A stretch of 64,000 nucleotides of DNA from an uncultured bacterium (GTDB taxonomy: Bacteria > Verrucomicrobiota > Lentisphaeria > Victivallales > UBA1829): contig URKJ01000019.1 in NCBI GenBank assembly GCA_900548385.1, positions 1-64,000 of the forward strand, read 5' to 3'. The position numbers were made by a program, and so were the translations under genes. Positions 1-8,538 of this stretch are shown piece by piece. The notes beneath the pieces were generated by a model that saw only the letters and a list, made by a program, of their open reading frames with translations, made no database searches and was not told the DNA's origin. Position 1 is the stretch's first letter. Every line of letters starts with the position of its first letter.

Positions 1-25
1 GAAAGGAAGTATTGGAGCAACAGAA

Positions 26-1063
26 ATGCGGCAGACAGAAATCGTCAAAACCTTGAGAAAGCGGATTACCGGCGGAGAATTCCCGCCGGGAGCAACGCTG
101 CCTCTGCGCTCAAAGCTGCTGGAGGAATACAGCATCAGTGTGGCGACGTTCCAGAAGTGCATCAATCAACTGACGCGGGAAGGCTTTCTGGAATCGCGCG
201 GCATCAAGGGAACCGTCGTACCGAAATATCCTCCGCATCTCTTCGATTATGCGCTTGTTTTCCCGGAGTCCCCGGAACAGACAAACGACAGCTTTTTCCC
301 CGCTCTGCGGAATGCCGGAGAACAGTTTGCGGCGGAAAATCCCGGACTCCGGCTGCGGCATTACTTCGTCGGCGGTATGGAGCCGCATACGGGCAAAGAT
401 ATGGAACAGCTGATCGGCAATGCCCGGAATCATCTGCTCGCAGGAATCATCTTTGTAAACTTTGTTCCTTCTGTGGAGATCCAGAAAGAGCTTCAACCCT
501 GTCCGTGCGCCGTGATCTCCCGCCGCAAAGCCGATTCCAGCCATAACTATCCATCGCTGGAATTCGATGTGGAATCCCTGCTCGCGCAATGTCTGGCAGC
601 TTTACGGAAACAGGGACGGAAACGCATCGCGGCACTGGTGTATCAGAATATTTCGGTCGAACGCCTGATCCGGCTTCAGAAACAGCTTGATCCCGGCCAT
701 CCGGAATGGCTGTTGGGAATTGATCACATTCACGGACGTGCGCTGCTGAACAGAAATCTTCTGAAACTGTTGTTCAAGCGCCCGGCAAACGAACGCCCGG
801 ACGCGTTGGCGGTCCTGAACGAAAATTTCATGCCGCTGGCAGTCGAAACGCTTGCCGAACTGGGCCTCGAACCGGGACGCGACGTAGCACTCGCCTCTCA
901 CTGCAACTTTCCCATGACAGGCACACAATATCCGAACGCGGACTACTTCGCGTATTCCGCACGGGATGTGCTGGAAACGGCGTTCAATCTGCTGAAACAC
1001 GCGGAAAACGGAACCGTCGCCCTGATCCGTCCGAAATCTCTTGCAGAATTACAGAACCAATAA
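26..1063 (+). CDS. GntR-family regulator with LacI-like sensor domain
   Basis: One-component transcriptional regulator, 345 aa. Residues 1-70 read as a GntR winged helix-turn-helix: PPGATLPLRSKL, then SVATFQKCINQLTREGFL, then the RGIKGTVV wing. Residues 75-345 resemble the periplasmic-binding-protein-like sensor of LacI/GntR hybrids, which usually binds a sugar or oligosaccharide. The ATG at 26 has GGAG eight bases upstream. The reading frame is open to the window edge, so a longer start outside cannot be excluded. It stands 23 bp upstream of a pseudopilin gene and two carbohydrate-related genes on the same strand, so it probably controls that operon. The effector is unknown. Confidence 0.85.
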   Translation: MRQTEIVKTLRKRITGGEFPPGATLPLRSKLLEEYSISVATFQKCINQLTREGFLESRGIKGTVVPKYPPHLFDYALVFPESPEQTNDSFFPALRNAGEQFAAENPGLRLRHYFVGGMEPHTGKDMEQLIGNARNHLLAGIIFVNFVPSVEIQKELQPCPCAVISRRKADSSHNYPSLEFDVESLLAQCLAALRKQGRKRIAALVYQNISVERLIRLQKQLDPGHPEWLLGIDHIHGRALLNRNLLKLLFKRPANERPDALAVLNENFMPLAVETLAELGLEPGRDVALASHCNFPMTGTQYPNADYFAYSARDVLETAFNLLKHAENGTVALIRPKSLAELQNQ

Positions 1064-1086
1064 CATAAAACAAAAAGGAAAACAAC

Positions 1087-1872
1087 ATGCGTCATTCCAG
1101 CAAAAACAGTTTCAACGGTCCGAATTTCCGGATTCCGGAAATGAACTCAACAAGATTTACCCTTATAGAGCTCCTTGTGGTAATCGCCATCATCGCGATC
1201 CTCGCAGGCATGCTGCTGCCGGCTCTGAACAAAGTCCGGAGCAAGGCGCAAAGCATTCACTGCACATCCAACCTGAAACAAACCGGAACCGCGCTTTACA
1301 GTTATGCCGGAGACAATGCGGACTTTCTGCCGAATCCCACAGCCAAACCGAATTCTTCCGATGGACGCAGCTATCACATGATCACAATCCGGCCGGAAAC
1401 GCCCAGCAACATCGCCTCTTATCTCGGCAATCCATCCCCGTACCGTCCGGCAAACAATCCGCTGATCTGTCCCGTTGCACGCAACAAGATCGTCACGGTT
1501 CACAAAAACTGGTTTTGCACCTACAGTTATACGACTGTGGCAACCAATGATATGCAGAAAAAGAATCTGGCTTATCTGGTCTACACGCCTGCTCCCAGAC
1601 ACCGGACGCCCCAGCTTTCCTCCATGCACAACAACATGGTTCTGCTTTACTGTGCTCCGGCGAATACGAACAGTTATATCAGCAACAATATTGAAGGATA
1701 TGCCAACAAAAGCGAAAATCCGAACGAAGTCAAGTCCTATGCGAAAACCTACCATGACCAGATGATCTCCCTGTTCAGTGACGGCGGAGCCGGCACAATC
1801 AATCTTCCGGCAATGCGGATCAATCCGCTGACCGGAGCTTACAATGCGTATTCCTGGAGCATCAAACGATGA
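1087..1872 (+). CDS. Pseudopilin-like protein (prepilin N-terminal methylation motif)
   Basis: 261-aa exported protein with a type IV pilin/pseudopilin signal: basic leader, then FTLIELLVVIAIIAILAGML (Phe24 as mature +1, Glu28 as +5), then a hydrophobic helix. The residue before Phe is Arg, not the usual Gly. After the helix comes CTSNLKQTG, also seen in the three other pseudopilins of this window, and a second conserved Cys in LICPVA. Near the C-terminus H-x8-DG (HDQMISLFSDG) resembles the processing-associated H-X9-DG motif. The ATG at 1087 has AAAGGA upstream; an internal ATG at 1141 is less likely. Its stop overlaps the next start (ATGA). Likely a surface or periplasmic fibre subunit tied to the downstream glycosidase; function inferred. 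Confidence 0.88.
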   Translation: MRHSSKNSFNGPNFRIPEMNSTRFTLIELLVVIAIIAILAGMLLPALNKVRSKAQSIHCTSNLKQTGTALYSYAGDNADFLPNPTAKPNSSDGRSYHMITIRPETPSNIASYLGNPSPYRPANNPLICPVARNKIVTVHKNWFCTYSYTTVATNDMQKKNLAYLVYTPAPRHRTPQLSSMHNNMVLLYCAPANTNSYISNNIEGYANKSENPNEVKSYAKTYHDQMISLFSDGGAGTINLPAMRINPLTGAYNAYSWSIKR

Positions 1873-2423
1873 AAACCGCTGTTTTTCTCACACTCGCCCT
1901 CTCGCTTCCGCTGCTTGCGGAAAATGCCGTCATGATTGATGATTTCGAGCACGGTATCAACGGCTGGAGCGGATATAAGGATGCGGCAAGCCAAGCCCCC
2001 GTATTTTCCCTTTCCGATGACGCCTTGCGCGGCGACAATGCGCTCAAAGTGAAATTCAACGGCTGCCGGCGTTATCAGGGAATTCAGTTTTTCAAAGCAC
2101 CGCGCCTGCCTCAGGGCGCAAAAGCGATTTCCTTTCTTATCAAACCGCTCTCCGGTCCGCCTCCCGGCGATCTGACTCTTTCCGAGCGGAACAGCAGATA
2201 CGGCAAAGACCTGGCAACCGCAACAATCCGTCTGGCGGTCACGGGTTCCGACTGGCAGAAAATCACGGTCCCGCTGAACACAATGAAACCTGCCGGACGG
2301 AACAAACGGGGAACCGTTTTTACATTCAAACCGGGAAGTCTCTATCTGCTGCGTCTCAACGGTGCGGTCTCCGACCAGCCCTCCTTTTTTCTGCTGGATG
2401 AAATCAAATGGGAGATCGAATAA
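1869..2423 (+). CDS. Small secreted carbohydrate-binding-like protein
   Basis: 184 aa with a signal peptide (MKTAVFLTLALSLPLLAENA). The mature part begins VMIDDFEHGINGWSGY, typical of jelly-roll carbohydrate-binding modules of the CBM11 or galactose-binding-like type. It continues with alternating beta strands, including WQKITVPLNTM and FLLDEIKWEIE, which is the usual end of such a module. No catalytic domain is present. The start overlaps the pseudopilin stop by 4 bp and the stop overlaps the next gene's ATG (TAATG), so translation is probably coupled across all three. Likely a free-standing binding protein for the substrate of the downstream enzyme. The exact family is uncertain. Confidence 0.7.
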   Translation: MKTAVFLTLALSLPLLAENAVMIDDFEHGINGWSGYKDAASQAPVFSLSDDALRGDNALKVKFNGCRRYQGIQFFKAPRLPQGAKAISFLIKPLSGPPPGDLTLSERNSRYGKDLATATIRLAVTGSDWQKITVPLNTMKPAGRNKRGTVFTFKPGSLYLLRLNGAVSDQPSFFLLDEIKWEIE

Positions 2424-5311
2424 TGCGTTGTATTCCCGTCCTTCTTTTTCTCTTCTGCGGGATTGCCCTCCATGCGGGAGTGAACTTGTTTTCCGAAGAC
2501 ACCAGTTTTGAGACAGGAACACAGAATTTCCGCTATTACCGCTCCAATTTCCCGATCAGACAAATCCGGAACGACGCCGCACACGGAACCTCTTCCCTGG
2601 AAATCGACTCCTCCGAATCCTGGGCGCAGGGTCTCTGGATGTACTCCCTCAAAAAAAATACCGACTATACGGTCAGTTTCTATGCCCGCCGGGTTTCCGG
2701 CGGAAACACGTTCCGGTTCACGATGATTGACGTTGCCAGCTGGAAACAGTTCGGCGGCACGACAATCCGGCTGACCGACCGGTGGCAGCGCTATTCCTGC
2801 ACGTTCCGCTGCGACAATGTCAATGCCGGGCTCTATCCGGCTTTTCTTCCGCTCGACTCCATGGTATTCCGTATTGATGCGATCCAGCTGGAACAGGGAC
2901 GTTCCGCCTCACCCTATCAGGCGGGCGAACCGTTCAGCGTCTTTCCCTCCGTCAACGGTGCGGGAGAAGTGATCCATACCCCGGCAATCCCGGAAATGAC
3001 GATTCATACCGGCAACGCGGAAATCTCCGACGACCGTCAGCCGCTGACACTCAAACTGACAATCCCCGGTTCCGGAATAAACCGGGAAGAGACGTTCCGG
3101 CTGAAACAGAATGAGACCGGTATCCTGCACTTCAGATTCCCGGAACTTTCCGCTCCGGGCTACTATCCTGCGGAAATACGGATCGTGGACCGTCAGGGCC
3201 GTATGGTCAAACAAACCGCCGCGCCTTTCGTCGTCACCGCTCCGTTTGCTCCTCCGGTCCGCAAAAGCTTTTTCGGCATGCAGGACAGCTCTCTTCCCCG
3301 TTCTCTTCTGCACCGGATCGGAGTCTCGCACCTCCGCATCGGAATTCCCGGATGGAAGGCGTTCGAACCGAAACAGGGCTCTTACCGTAAAACCGGAATA
3401 AAACTGCCGGAAGGATTCTTCCTGCTGCCCAATATCAATAAGGATTTCACTCCGGGAGAAATCCCCGCATGGGGAACGAAACCGGACGGCAAACTGGCGG
3501 ATTCCGAAAAGGCCAAACCGTTTCTGGAGCATATCTTCCGCTCGCTGAAAGGGAAAGCAGAGTATCTTGACTTCATCAACGAGCCGGACCTCTCGCTGCG
3601 CGGCATCCCCCGCAATGCGGAATATTATGCGGAACTTCTGAATACCGCGGCTCCAATCGCACGCAAACACGGGGTTAAACTCATGGTCGACGTCTCCGGC
3701 GTATCGTCGGATTTCTTTGCCGACGTTCTGAAACATGCACACGAATCCATAGACATTTGCGCCCCTCATCCCTACTGCTCGCCCCGGATCTTCGCAAAGG
3801 ACGGCCGTTTCTGCGCCCCGCCGGAAAAAGGCGGATTCACGACCTCGCTTTCCCGCGCCGCCGGATTGAGCCGTCGGTACGGCAAGAAACTGGCAATCGG
3901 CGAGCTCGGTTATTCGCTGGAAGAAACGGTTCCTTTCAATGATCCGCTTGCCCACCGGATGGCGGCATATCTGGCGCGGATGTTCCTGATCGCAAGGACC
4001 TGTCCCGATTGTCAATATCTCATCTGGTTCCTCGGACTGGACAAATGGGAATCCGGTCCCTACTGTTATGGCATCTGGCGCACGGCAAACGGCATCCGTC
4101 CGCTTCCCGCCGTGGCGGCTTACGCGCAGGCTGCCCATGAAATTGATCTCGTGGACTCCGCCGAACTGATTCTTGACAGCGACATCAAGATCGTCCGGTA
4201 CAAAAAGAACGGACAGACCGCCTATGCGGTATGGAATGCGGGCGAAAAAAACGAACCGCTCCGCCTTGACGGGCTCCCGGCGGAAAGCCGTCCACGTTCC
4301 ATCTACGGGACTCCGCTGAATCCGGCAAAAGTGACTATTACGGAAAGCCCCCTTTATCTTTCGGAAACGCACCCGGATACCGTTCTTGCCTCTTTGCGGA
4401 AAAGTATCGACTCCCGGCCGCCGCTGACCGTGCGCGGTCATCTCCGCAACAGAAATACGCTGAAACTGCATTTCTTCAACCGGAATTTCCGCGACTGGAG
4501 CGGTTCCTTGTCCGTCCCTCCGCATCTTACGGGAAAAACACTGGATATCCCGCGGCAGTCAGCAGAAAGCATCACGGTGCCACTGAAAACGCCCCCTCCT
4601 GCCACGCTGCAGATAACGTTGAAAGGAACTGACGGCAGAATATTTGAAACTGCCGTTTCCCTGCCTGCCATGCAGAAAGTACACCGTCTGAACGTCGGCG
4701 ATCTGCGGACGTTTGAGTTCCGCAAACATCCGGCATGGCAGGATGCAATCCGGCAGGACACGCGCGACCACATTTTCCCTCCGGATCCCTCCATCCCGTG
4801 GAGCGGACCGGCGGATCTCTCCCACCGGACTCTGATCGGTTGGGACTCCGGACATCTCTATCTGTTCAGTGAAGTGCGCGACGACACCCACAGCAATCCG
4901 TTCCACGGCATCGGCATCTGGAAAGGCGATTCCCTGCAGCTCGGTCTGGACACGTTCAACGATGCCGACGGCAAACTCGCCTACGATTCCGACGACTACG
5001 AGTTCACGTTCGCCAAAGACCGGAAACCGTGGGCGCATCATGCTCCGCCGTTCCGCACGAGTCCGGCGGAAACCGACGGGATCCATTCCATTATTACACG
5101 GGACGAAACAGCGAAAACAACCACTTATCGCATCGCCATTCCGCGAGCTCAGCTGGAACCGTTGAAACTGCGGACGGGAACCGTTTTCGGGCTGGCGCTC
5201 TGCATCAACGATGCGGATCCCTCAAAACCGCGGCGCACGATGGAGTTCGGTTCCGGCATCTCCGAAGTGAAATGTCCCGGACGATTCATAAAAATGATTC
5301 TGTGTGAATAA
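2423..5311 (+). CDS. Secreted multidomain glycoside hydrolase (GH39/GH5-like barrel, CBM9-like tail)
   Basis: 962 aa from the ATG at 2423. GGGAGA lies upstream and the stop of the previous gene overlaps, so the in-frame ATG at 2408 is less likely. Signal peptide about 1-18. Residues 20-165 form a jelly-roll carbohydrate-binding-like domain (NLFSEDTSFETG). Residues about 280-600 form a TIM barrel of the clan-A type with DFINEPDLS (Glu387, probable acid/base) and AIGELGYS (Glu494, probable nucleophile). Residues about 755-962 resemble a CBM9/DOMON-like domain (HPAWQDAI, WKGDSLQLGLDTFNDADG). The predicted role is extracellular or periplasmic polysaccharide cleavage; substrate unknown. It is the last gene of the operon, followed by a terminator overlapping the stop. 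Confidence 0.8.
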   Translation: MRCIPVLLFLFCGIALHAGVNLFSEDTSFETGTQNFRYYRSNFPIRQIRNDAAHGTSSLEIDSSESWAQGLWMYSLKKNTDYTVSFYARRVSGGNTFRFTMIDVASWKQFGGTTIRLTDRWQRYSCTFRCDNVNAGLYPAFLPLDSMVFRIDAIQLEQGRSASPYQAGEPFSVFPSVNGAGEVIHTPAIPEMTIHTGNAEISDDRQPLTLKLTIPGSGINREETFRLKQNETGILHFRFPELSAPGYYPAEIRIVDRQGRMVKQTAAPFVVTAPFAPPVRKSFFGMQDSSLPRSLLHRIGVSHLRIGIPGWKAFEPKQGSYRKTGIKLPEGFFLLPNINKDFTPGEIPAWGTKPDGKLADSEKAKPFLEHIFRSLKGKAEYLDFINEPDLSLRGIPRNAEYYAELLNTAAPIARKHGVKLMVDVSGVSSDFFADVLKHAHESIDICAPHPYCSPRIFAKDGRFCAPPEKGGFTTSLSRAAGLSRRYGKKLAIGELGYSLEETVPFNDPLAHRMAAYLARMFLIARTCPDCQYLIWFLGLDKWESGPYCYGIWRTANGIRPLPAVAAYAQAAHEIDLVDSAELILDSDIKIVRYKKNGQTAYAVWNAGEKNEPLRLDGLPAESRPRSIYGTPLNPAKVTITESPLYLSETHPDTVLASLRKSIDSRPPLTVRGHLRNRNTLKLHFFNRNFRDWSGSLSVPPHLTGKTLDIPRQSAESITVPLKTPPPATLQITLKGTDGRIFETAVSLPAMQKVHRLNVGDLRTFEFRKHPAWQDAIRQDTRDHIFPPDPSIPWSGPADLSHRTLIGWDSGHLYLFSEVRDDTHSNPFHGIGIWKGDSLQLGLDTFNDADGKLAYDSDDYEFTFAKDRKPWAHHAPPFRTSPAETDGIHSIITRDETAKTTTYRIAIPRAQLEPLKLRTGTVFGLALCINDADPSKPRRTMEFGSGISEVKCPGRFIKMILCE

Positions 5312-5330
5312 CCGGGAAGTTTTCCCGGTT
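5310..5330 (+). terminator. Hairpin overlapping the stop of the 2423-5311 gene
   Basis: A perfect 9-bp stem (AACCGGGAA/TTCCCGGTT) with a 3-nt loop starts inside the TAA stop and is followed by CTCTT. It is a plausible first terminator for the plus-strand operon, with the stronger hairpin at 5354-5388 behind it. Confidence 0.5.
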
Positions 5331-5353
5331 CTCTTACAGAAAAAGGTATTAAA

Positions 5354-5388
5354 AAACCACGGAGAGCGTTTCGTTCTCCGTGGTTTTC
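5354..5388. terminator. Bidirectional rho-independent terminator
   Basis: Perfect 13-bp stem AAAACCACGGAGA/TCTCCGTGGTTTT, extended inward by GCG/CGT around a TTT loop. The minus-strand transcript ends in a run of six T and the plus-strand transcript in four T. It lies between convergent genes and can serve both the glycosidase operon and the guaB-ugd operon. Confidence 0.85.
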
Positions 5389-5411
5389 CGTATTATCGGC
5401 AGTCCGCCGCG

Positions 5412-6797
5412 TCAAACGCTGGCGACCATGTGGGAGAGCTTGGCTTTGCCAAGCGGATAAACTTCAAATCCGATCTCAAACAGTTTCTTGTGATCCAGAA
5501 TATTGCGTCCGTCGAAAATGAATGCGGGCTTCTCCATCGAATCGAAAAGTCTCTTGTAATCCAGCTCCGCAAAACACTTCCAGTCGGTGATGATCGCAAT
5601 CGCATGAGCGCCCTTCGCGGCCTCGTAAGGATCGTCGCAATACTCAATACGGTCCTCATAGCCCGCCATATCCAGCCGGGCATTCGGAAGAGCCTGCGGA
5701 TCGTGAATCGCCAGTTTTGCATGTTCCTCGATCAGCATTTTGGAAATATAGATCGCAGGAGATTCCCTGGTATCTCCGGTATCCGCCTTGAACGCAAAGC
5801 CGAACAGCGCAATCCGCTTGCCGGAAAGCGTATTGAACATCGCCTTGGCAATCCGGTTCGCAAAACGGCGCTCCTGATAATCGTTCATCAGCACGACCTG
5901 TTCCCAGTACTTCGCGACTTCATGCAGATTGTACTGCTCACAGAGATAGACCAGATTCAGAATATCTTTCTTGAAACACGATCCGCCGAAACCGACGCCG
6001 GGACGCAGGAATTTCGAACCGATACGCGAATCCATACTGACCGCATGGGAAACTTCGGCGACATCCGCTCCGGTACGTTCGCAAAGCGCGGAAATGCTGT
6101 TGATTGAGGAAATACGCTGGGCGAGCATCGCGTTTGAAACGAGCTTCGACATTTCGCTGCTCCAGACATTCGTCGTGAAGATCCGTTCCCGCGGCACCCA
6201 GTTTGCGTAAACGTCAACCAGAGCCTGCATCGCCTCGTGACTGTCGGGAACCGTCATGGAACCGATCAGCACGCGGTCGGGCGACTCCAAATCCCGAATG
6301 GCGGTCCCTTCCGCAAGGAACTCCGGGTTGGAAAGAACGTGGAATTCAATTCCGCGCGGATTGGACTGAAGAATCCGGTGAATCGCTTCCGCGGCACGAA
6401 CCGGAAGCGTGCTTTTTTCCACAACGATCTTGGAGGAATCCGCATGTTCGGCGATCAGACGCGCACACTTTTCCCAGTACTGGAGATCGGCGGCTTTGCC
6501 GGCTCCGGCGCCGAAAGTCTTCGTCGGCGTATTCACGCTCACAAAGATGATATAGGCGTCTTTGATTCCCTGAACGACATCCGTGGTGAAAAAGAGATTT
6601 CTGTTGCGCCCTTTCTTCACAACGTCCAGCAGCCCCGGCTCGTAGATCGGCAAGGAATCCGAGTTCCAGCCCGCAATGCGCTGCTCATTGATATCCGCCA
6701 CAGTCACGGTGTAGTCCGGGCATTTCGCCGCAATCATCGCCATCGTCGGCCCGCCGACATATCCGGCGCCTATGCAAAGAATGGATTTCTTATTCAT
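5412..6797 (-). CDS. ugd: UDP-glucose 6-dehydrogenase, animal-type
   Basis: 461 aa from the ATG at 6797 (GAGAGGG upstream); a 27-residue upstream extension lacks support. It oxidises UDP-glucose to UDP-glucuronate with NAD in the cytoplasm, for glycan or capsule synthesis. Visible motifs: Rossmann GAGYVGGPT (residues 10-18), LSNPEFLAEGTAI, AQRISSINSISALCE, and GVGFGGSCFKKD with catalytic Cys274. Spacing and wording follow animal UGDH, as recalled from the human protein, much more closely than typical bacterial Ugd. Examples are DSLPIYEPGL, NTPTKTFGAG, RIFTTNVWSSEMSKL and FAFKADTGDTRESPAIYISK. It lies 31 bp downstream of guaB on the same strand, probably co-transcribed. Confidence 0.95.
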   Translation of the reverse strand: MNKKSILCIGAGYVGGPTMAMIAAKCPDYTVTVADINEQRIAGWNSDSLPIYEPGLLDVVKKGRNRNLFFTTDVVQGIKDAYIIFVSVNTPTKTFGAGAGKAADLQYWEKCARLIAEHADSSKIVVEKSTLPVRAAEAIHRILQSNPRGIEFHVLSNPEFLAEGTAIRDLESPDRVLIGSMTVPDSHEAMQALVDVYANWVPRERIFTTNVWSSEMSKLVSNAMLAQRISSINSISALCERTGADVAEVSHAVSMDSRIGSKFLRPGVGFGGSCFKKDILNLVYLCEQYNLHEVAKYWEQVVLMNDYQERRFANRIAKAMFNTLSGKRIALFGFAFKADTGDTRESPAIYISKMLIEEHAKLAIHDPQALPNARLDMAGYEDRIEYCDDPYEAAKGAHAIAIITDWKCFAELDYKRLFDSMEKPAFIFDGRNILDHKKLFEIGFEVYPLGKAKLSHMVASV

Positions 6798-6828
6798 CCG
6801 CAACAACCCTCTCTCATATAAAGCTGAA

Positions 6829-8328
6829 TTAATTTTCCGACATGTAGTTCGGAGCATCCTTGGACATAATAATATCATGCGGATGCGCCTCTTTCAAGCC
6901 GGAAGAACTGACGCGGATCACTTTTGCACGCTGTCTCAGCTCGGCGATCGTCTTCGTCCCGCAATAACCGAGGGAGTAACGGAGTCCGCCGGAGAACTGA
7001 TGAACCACTTCCCACAGAGCTCCGCGGTAAGGAACCATGCCTTCCACACCCTGCGGAACAAGACGCTTGCTGTCATCCACATCGCTCTGACCGTAACGCT
7101 CGCGGCTGCCTTTGTTCTTCTTCATCGCTTCCAAACTGCCCATGCCACGGTAAATCACATAACGGCGGCCGTGGTGAATGATCTTTTCTCCGGGGCTCTC
7201 AAGGGTGGCGGCGAGCACGGATCCCATCATAACGGAAGTCGCACCGACGGCAAACGCCTTGGCAACGTCTCCGGACTGCTTGATGCCGCCGTCGGCAATC
7301 AGCGGGAGCTCATCTCCGAGAGCCTTACGGACCTGATAGACCGCCGAAACCTGCGGCGTTCCGACACCGGCGACTACGCGGGTCGTACAGATCGAACCGG
7401 GTCCGATACCGACTTTGACCGCATCGACTCCGGCATCCGCAAGCGCCTTCGCCGCCTCGCCCGTAGCGATGTTTCCTGCCACCACGTCGATATGCGGATA
7501 ACGGTTCTTCAGCAGCTTCACCGTTTCGATCACGCCTTTGGAATGACCGTGGGCGGTGTCGATCACAAAAGCATCAAGCTCGGCTGCGGCGAGAAGTTCA
7601 ATACGGCGTTCGTCATAGGGACCGACAGCAGCCGCAACGCGCAGACGGTGTTCCGGATCGCGGTTGTAAGCGGGGGCGTCGTTCTGGATCAGAGTCTTGA
7701 CGTCGGAGAAACTGTAAAGTCCGGTCAGCCGTCCATCTTTGTCAACGGTCGGCAGCTTGCCGATCTTGTTGTCTTTCATGATCTTGTAAGCGGTCTGAAG
7801 CTCGGTTCCCTGCGGCGCTGTGACCACGTTCCGGGTCATGACGTCGGCAAGCCTCTGCGAATAGTCGGAAAGATACTTCACATCGCGGGCGGTAACGATC
7901 CCCACCAGTTTTCCGTTGGAGTCCACGATCGGGAAGCCGGAGAACGAATACTGCTTCTCCTCTTTCACGTTGAGCATCTCTTCGACCGTCTGATCCGGCG
8001 AGAAAGAGATCGGAGTGCGGATGAAACCGTTCAAATAATATTTGACCTTGCGCACTTCGTCCGCCTGCGCTTCCGGGCTGAGATTCTTATGGATCACACC
8101 GATACCGCCGAGTTTTGCCATGGCAATCGCCATTTCACTTTCGGTCACGGTGTCCATCGCCGCGCTGACAAACGGGATGTTCAGATGAATGTTGCGGGAG
8201 AATGATGTTTCAATGCTTGTCTCGTTCGGAAGAAAATCTGCGTACTGCGTCACGAGTGAGATGTCATCGAAAGTGAGGCCCTCGTGTTTGAAGGTCGCCA
8301 TGAAGTCGTCCATAAAAGCATTGCCCAT
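6829..8328 (-). CDS. guaB: Inosine-5'-monophosphate dehydrogenase
   Basis: 499 aa, normal length for the family. It converts IMP to XMP with NAD in guanine nucleotide synthesis. The (beta/alpha)8 barrel carries the catalytic loop GIGPGSICTTR with Cys314. Two CBS domains are inserted at about residues 105-215 (LVGIVTARDVKYL, LTGLYSFSDVK). The N-terminal LTFDDISLV and the flap region (GMGSLEAM, QGVEGMVPYRG) are conserved. The ATG has AAGGAG seven bases upstream. A TTGAAT-16-TATATT promoter and a 7-bp leader hairpin lie upstream, and ugd follows after 31 bp. No riboswitch is visible. Confidence 0.98.
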   Translation of the reverse strand: MGNAFMDDFMATFKHEGLTFDDISLVTQYADFLPNETSIETSFSRNIHLNIPFVSAAMDTVTESEMAIAMAKLGGIGVIHKNLSPEAQADEVRKVKYYLNGFIRTPISFSPDQTVEEMLNVKEEKQYSFSGFPIVDSNGKLVGIVTARDVKYLSDYSQRLADVMTRNVVTAPQGTELQTAYKIMKDNKIGKLPTVDKDGRLTGLYSFSDVKTLIQNDAPAYNRDPEHRLRVAAAVGPYDERRIELLAAAELDAFVIDTAHGHSKGVIETVKLLKNRYPHIDVVAGNIATGEAAKALADAGVDAVKVGIGPGSICTTRVVAGVGTPQVSAVYQVRKALGDELPLIADGGIKQSGDVAKAFAVGATSVMMGSVLAATLESPGEKIIHHGRRYVIYRGMGSLEAMKKNKGSRERYGQSDVDDSKRLVPQGVEGMVPYRGALWEVVHQFSGGLRYSLGYCGTKTIAELRQRAKVIRVSSSGLKEAHPHDIIMSKDAPNYMSEN

Positions 8329-8350
8329 TTACTGTCTCCTTTTAAGATGG

Positions 8351-8367
8351 GCCGCATGCAATGCGGC
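8351..8367. promoter_or_regulatory. Hairpin in the guaB leader
   Basis: GCCGCAT-GCA-ATGCGGC is a perfect 7-bp stem with a 3-nt loop, between the predicted guaB promoter and its ribosome-binding site. It could affect mRNA stability or initiation. No U tract follows it in the guaB direction, so it is not an ordinary terminator. Confidence 0.45.
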
Positions 8368-8397
8368 AAAAAAGAATTAAGTTCCTTTTGCCTCTGA

Positions 8398-8425
8398 AAT
8401 ATAGCCCGAAACCTCGAAAATTCAA
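8398..8425 (-). promoter_or_regulatory. Predicted guaB promoter
   Basis: On the minus strand TTGAAT (-35, 8420-8425) and TATATT (-10, 8398-8403) are separated by 16 bp, about 70 bp upstream of the guaB ATG. Confidence 0.5.
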
Positions 8426-8465
8426 GTCTGATTTGCAGAAAACATCTATTTTTTCAAAAAATCGT

Positions 8466-8496
8466 TTGCAAACGGATAAAAGCAGGCTATTATAAT
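8466..8496 (+). promoter_or_regulatory. Predicted promoter of the membrane-fusion protein gene
   Basis: TTGCAA at 8466-8471 is followed by TATTAT (8488-8493, 16-bp spacer), overlapping TATAAT (8491-8496, 19-bp spacer). Either could be the -10 element. The leader ends with CAGGGGGA before the ATG at 8539. Confidence 0.5.
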
Positions 8497-8538
8497 GTAC
8501 AGCTTACAGATCAATTTCAGGAAACAGGGGGAATTTTT

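Noticed and set aside
2909..4525. 538-aa minus-strand reading frame
   Set aside because: Antisense to the secreted glycosidase; no family resemblance.
6772..8205. 477-aa plus-strand reading frame
   Set aside because: Antisense shadow of guaB in a codon-biased genome; no motifs or upstream signals.
8329..8538. Possible riboswitch upstream of guaB
   Set aside because: Only a 7-bp hairpin is present; the gap is too short and lacks the conserved cores of purine, PRPP or ppGpp riboswitches.
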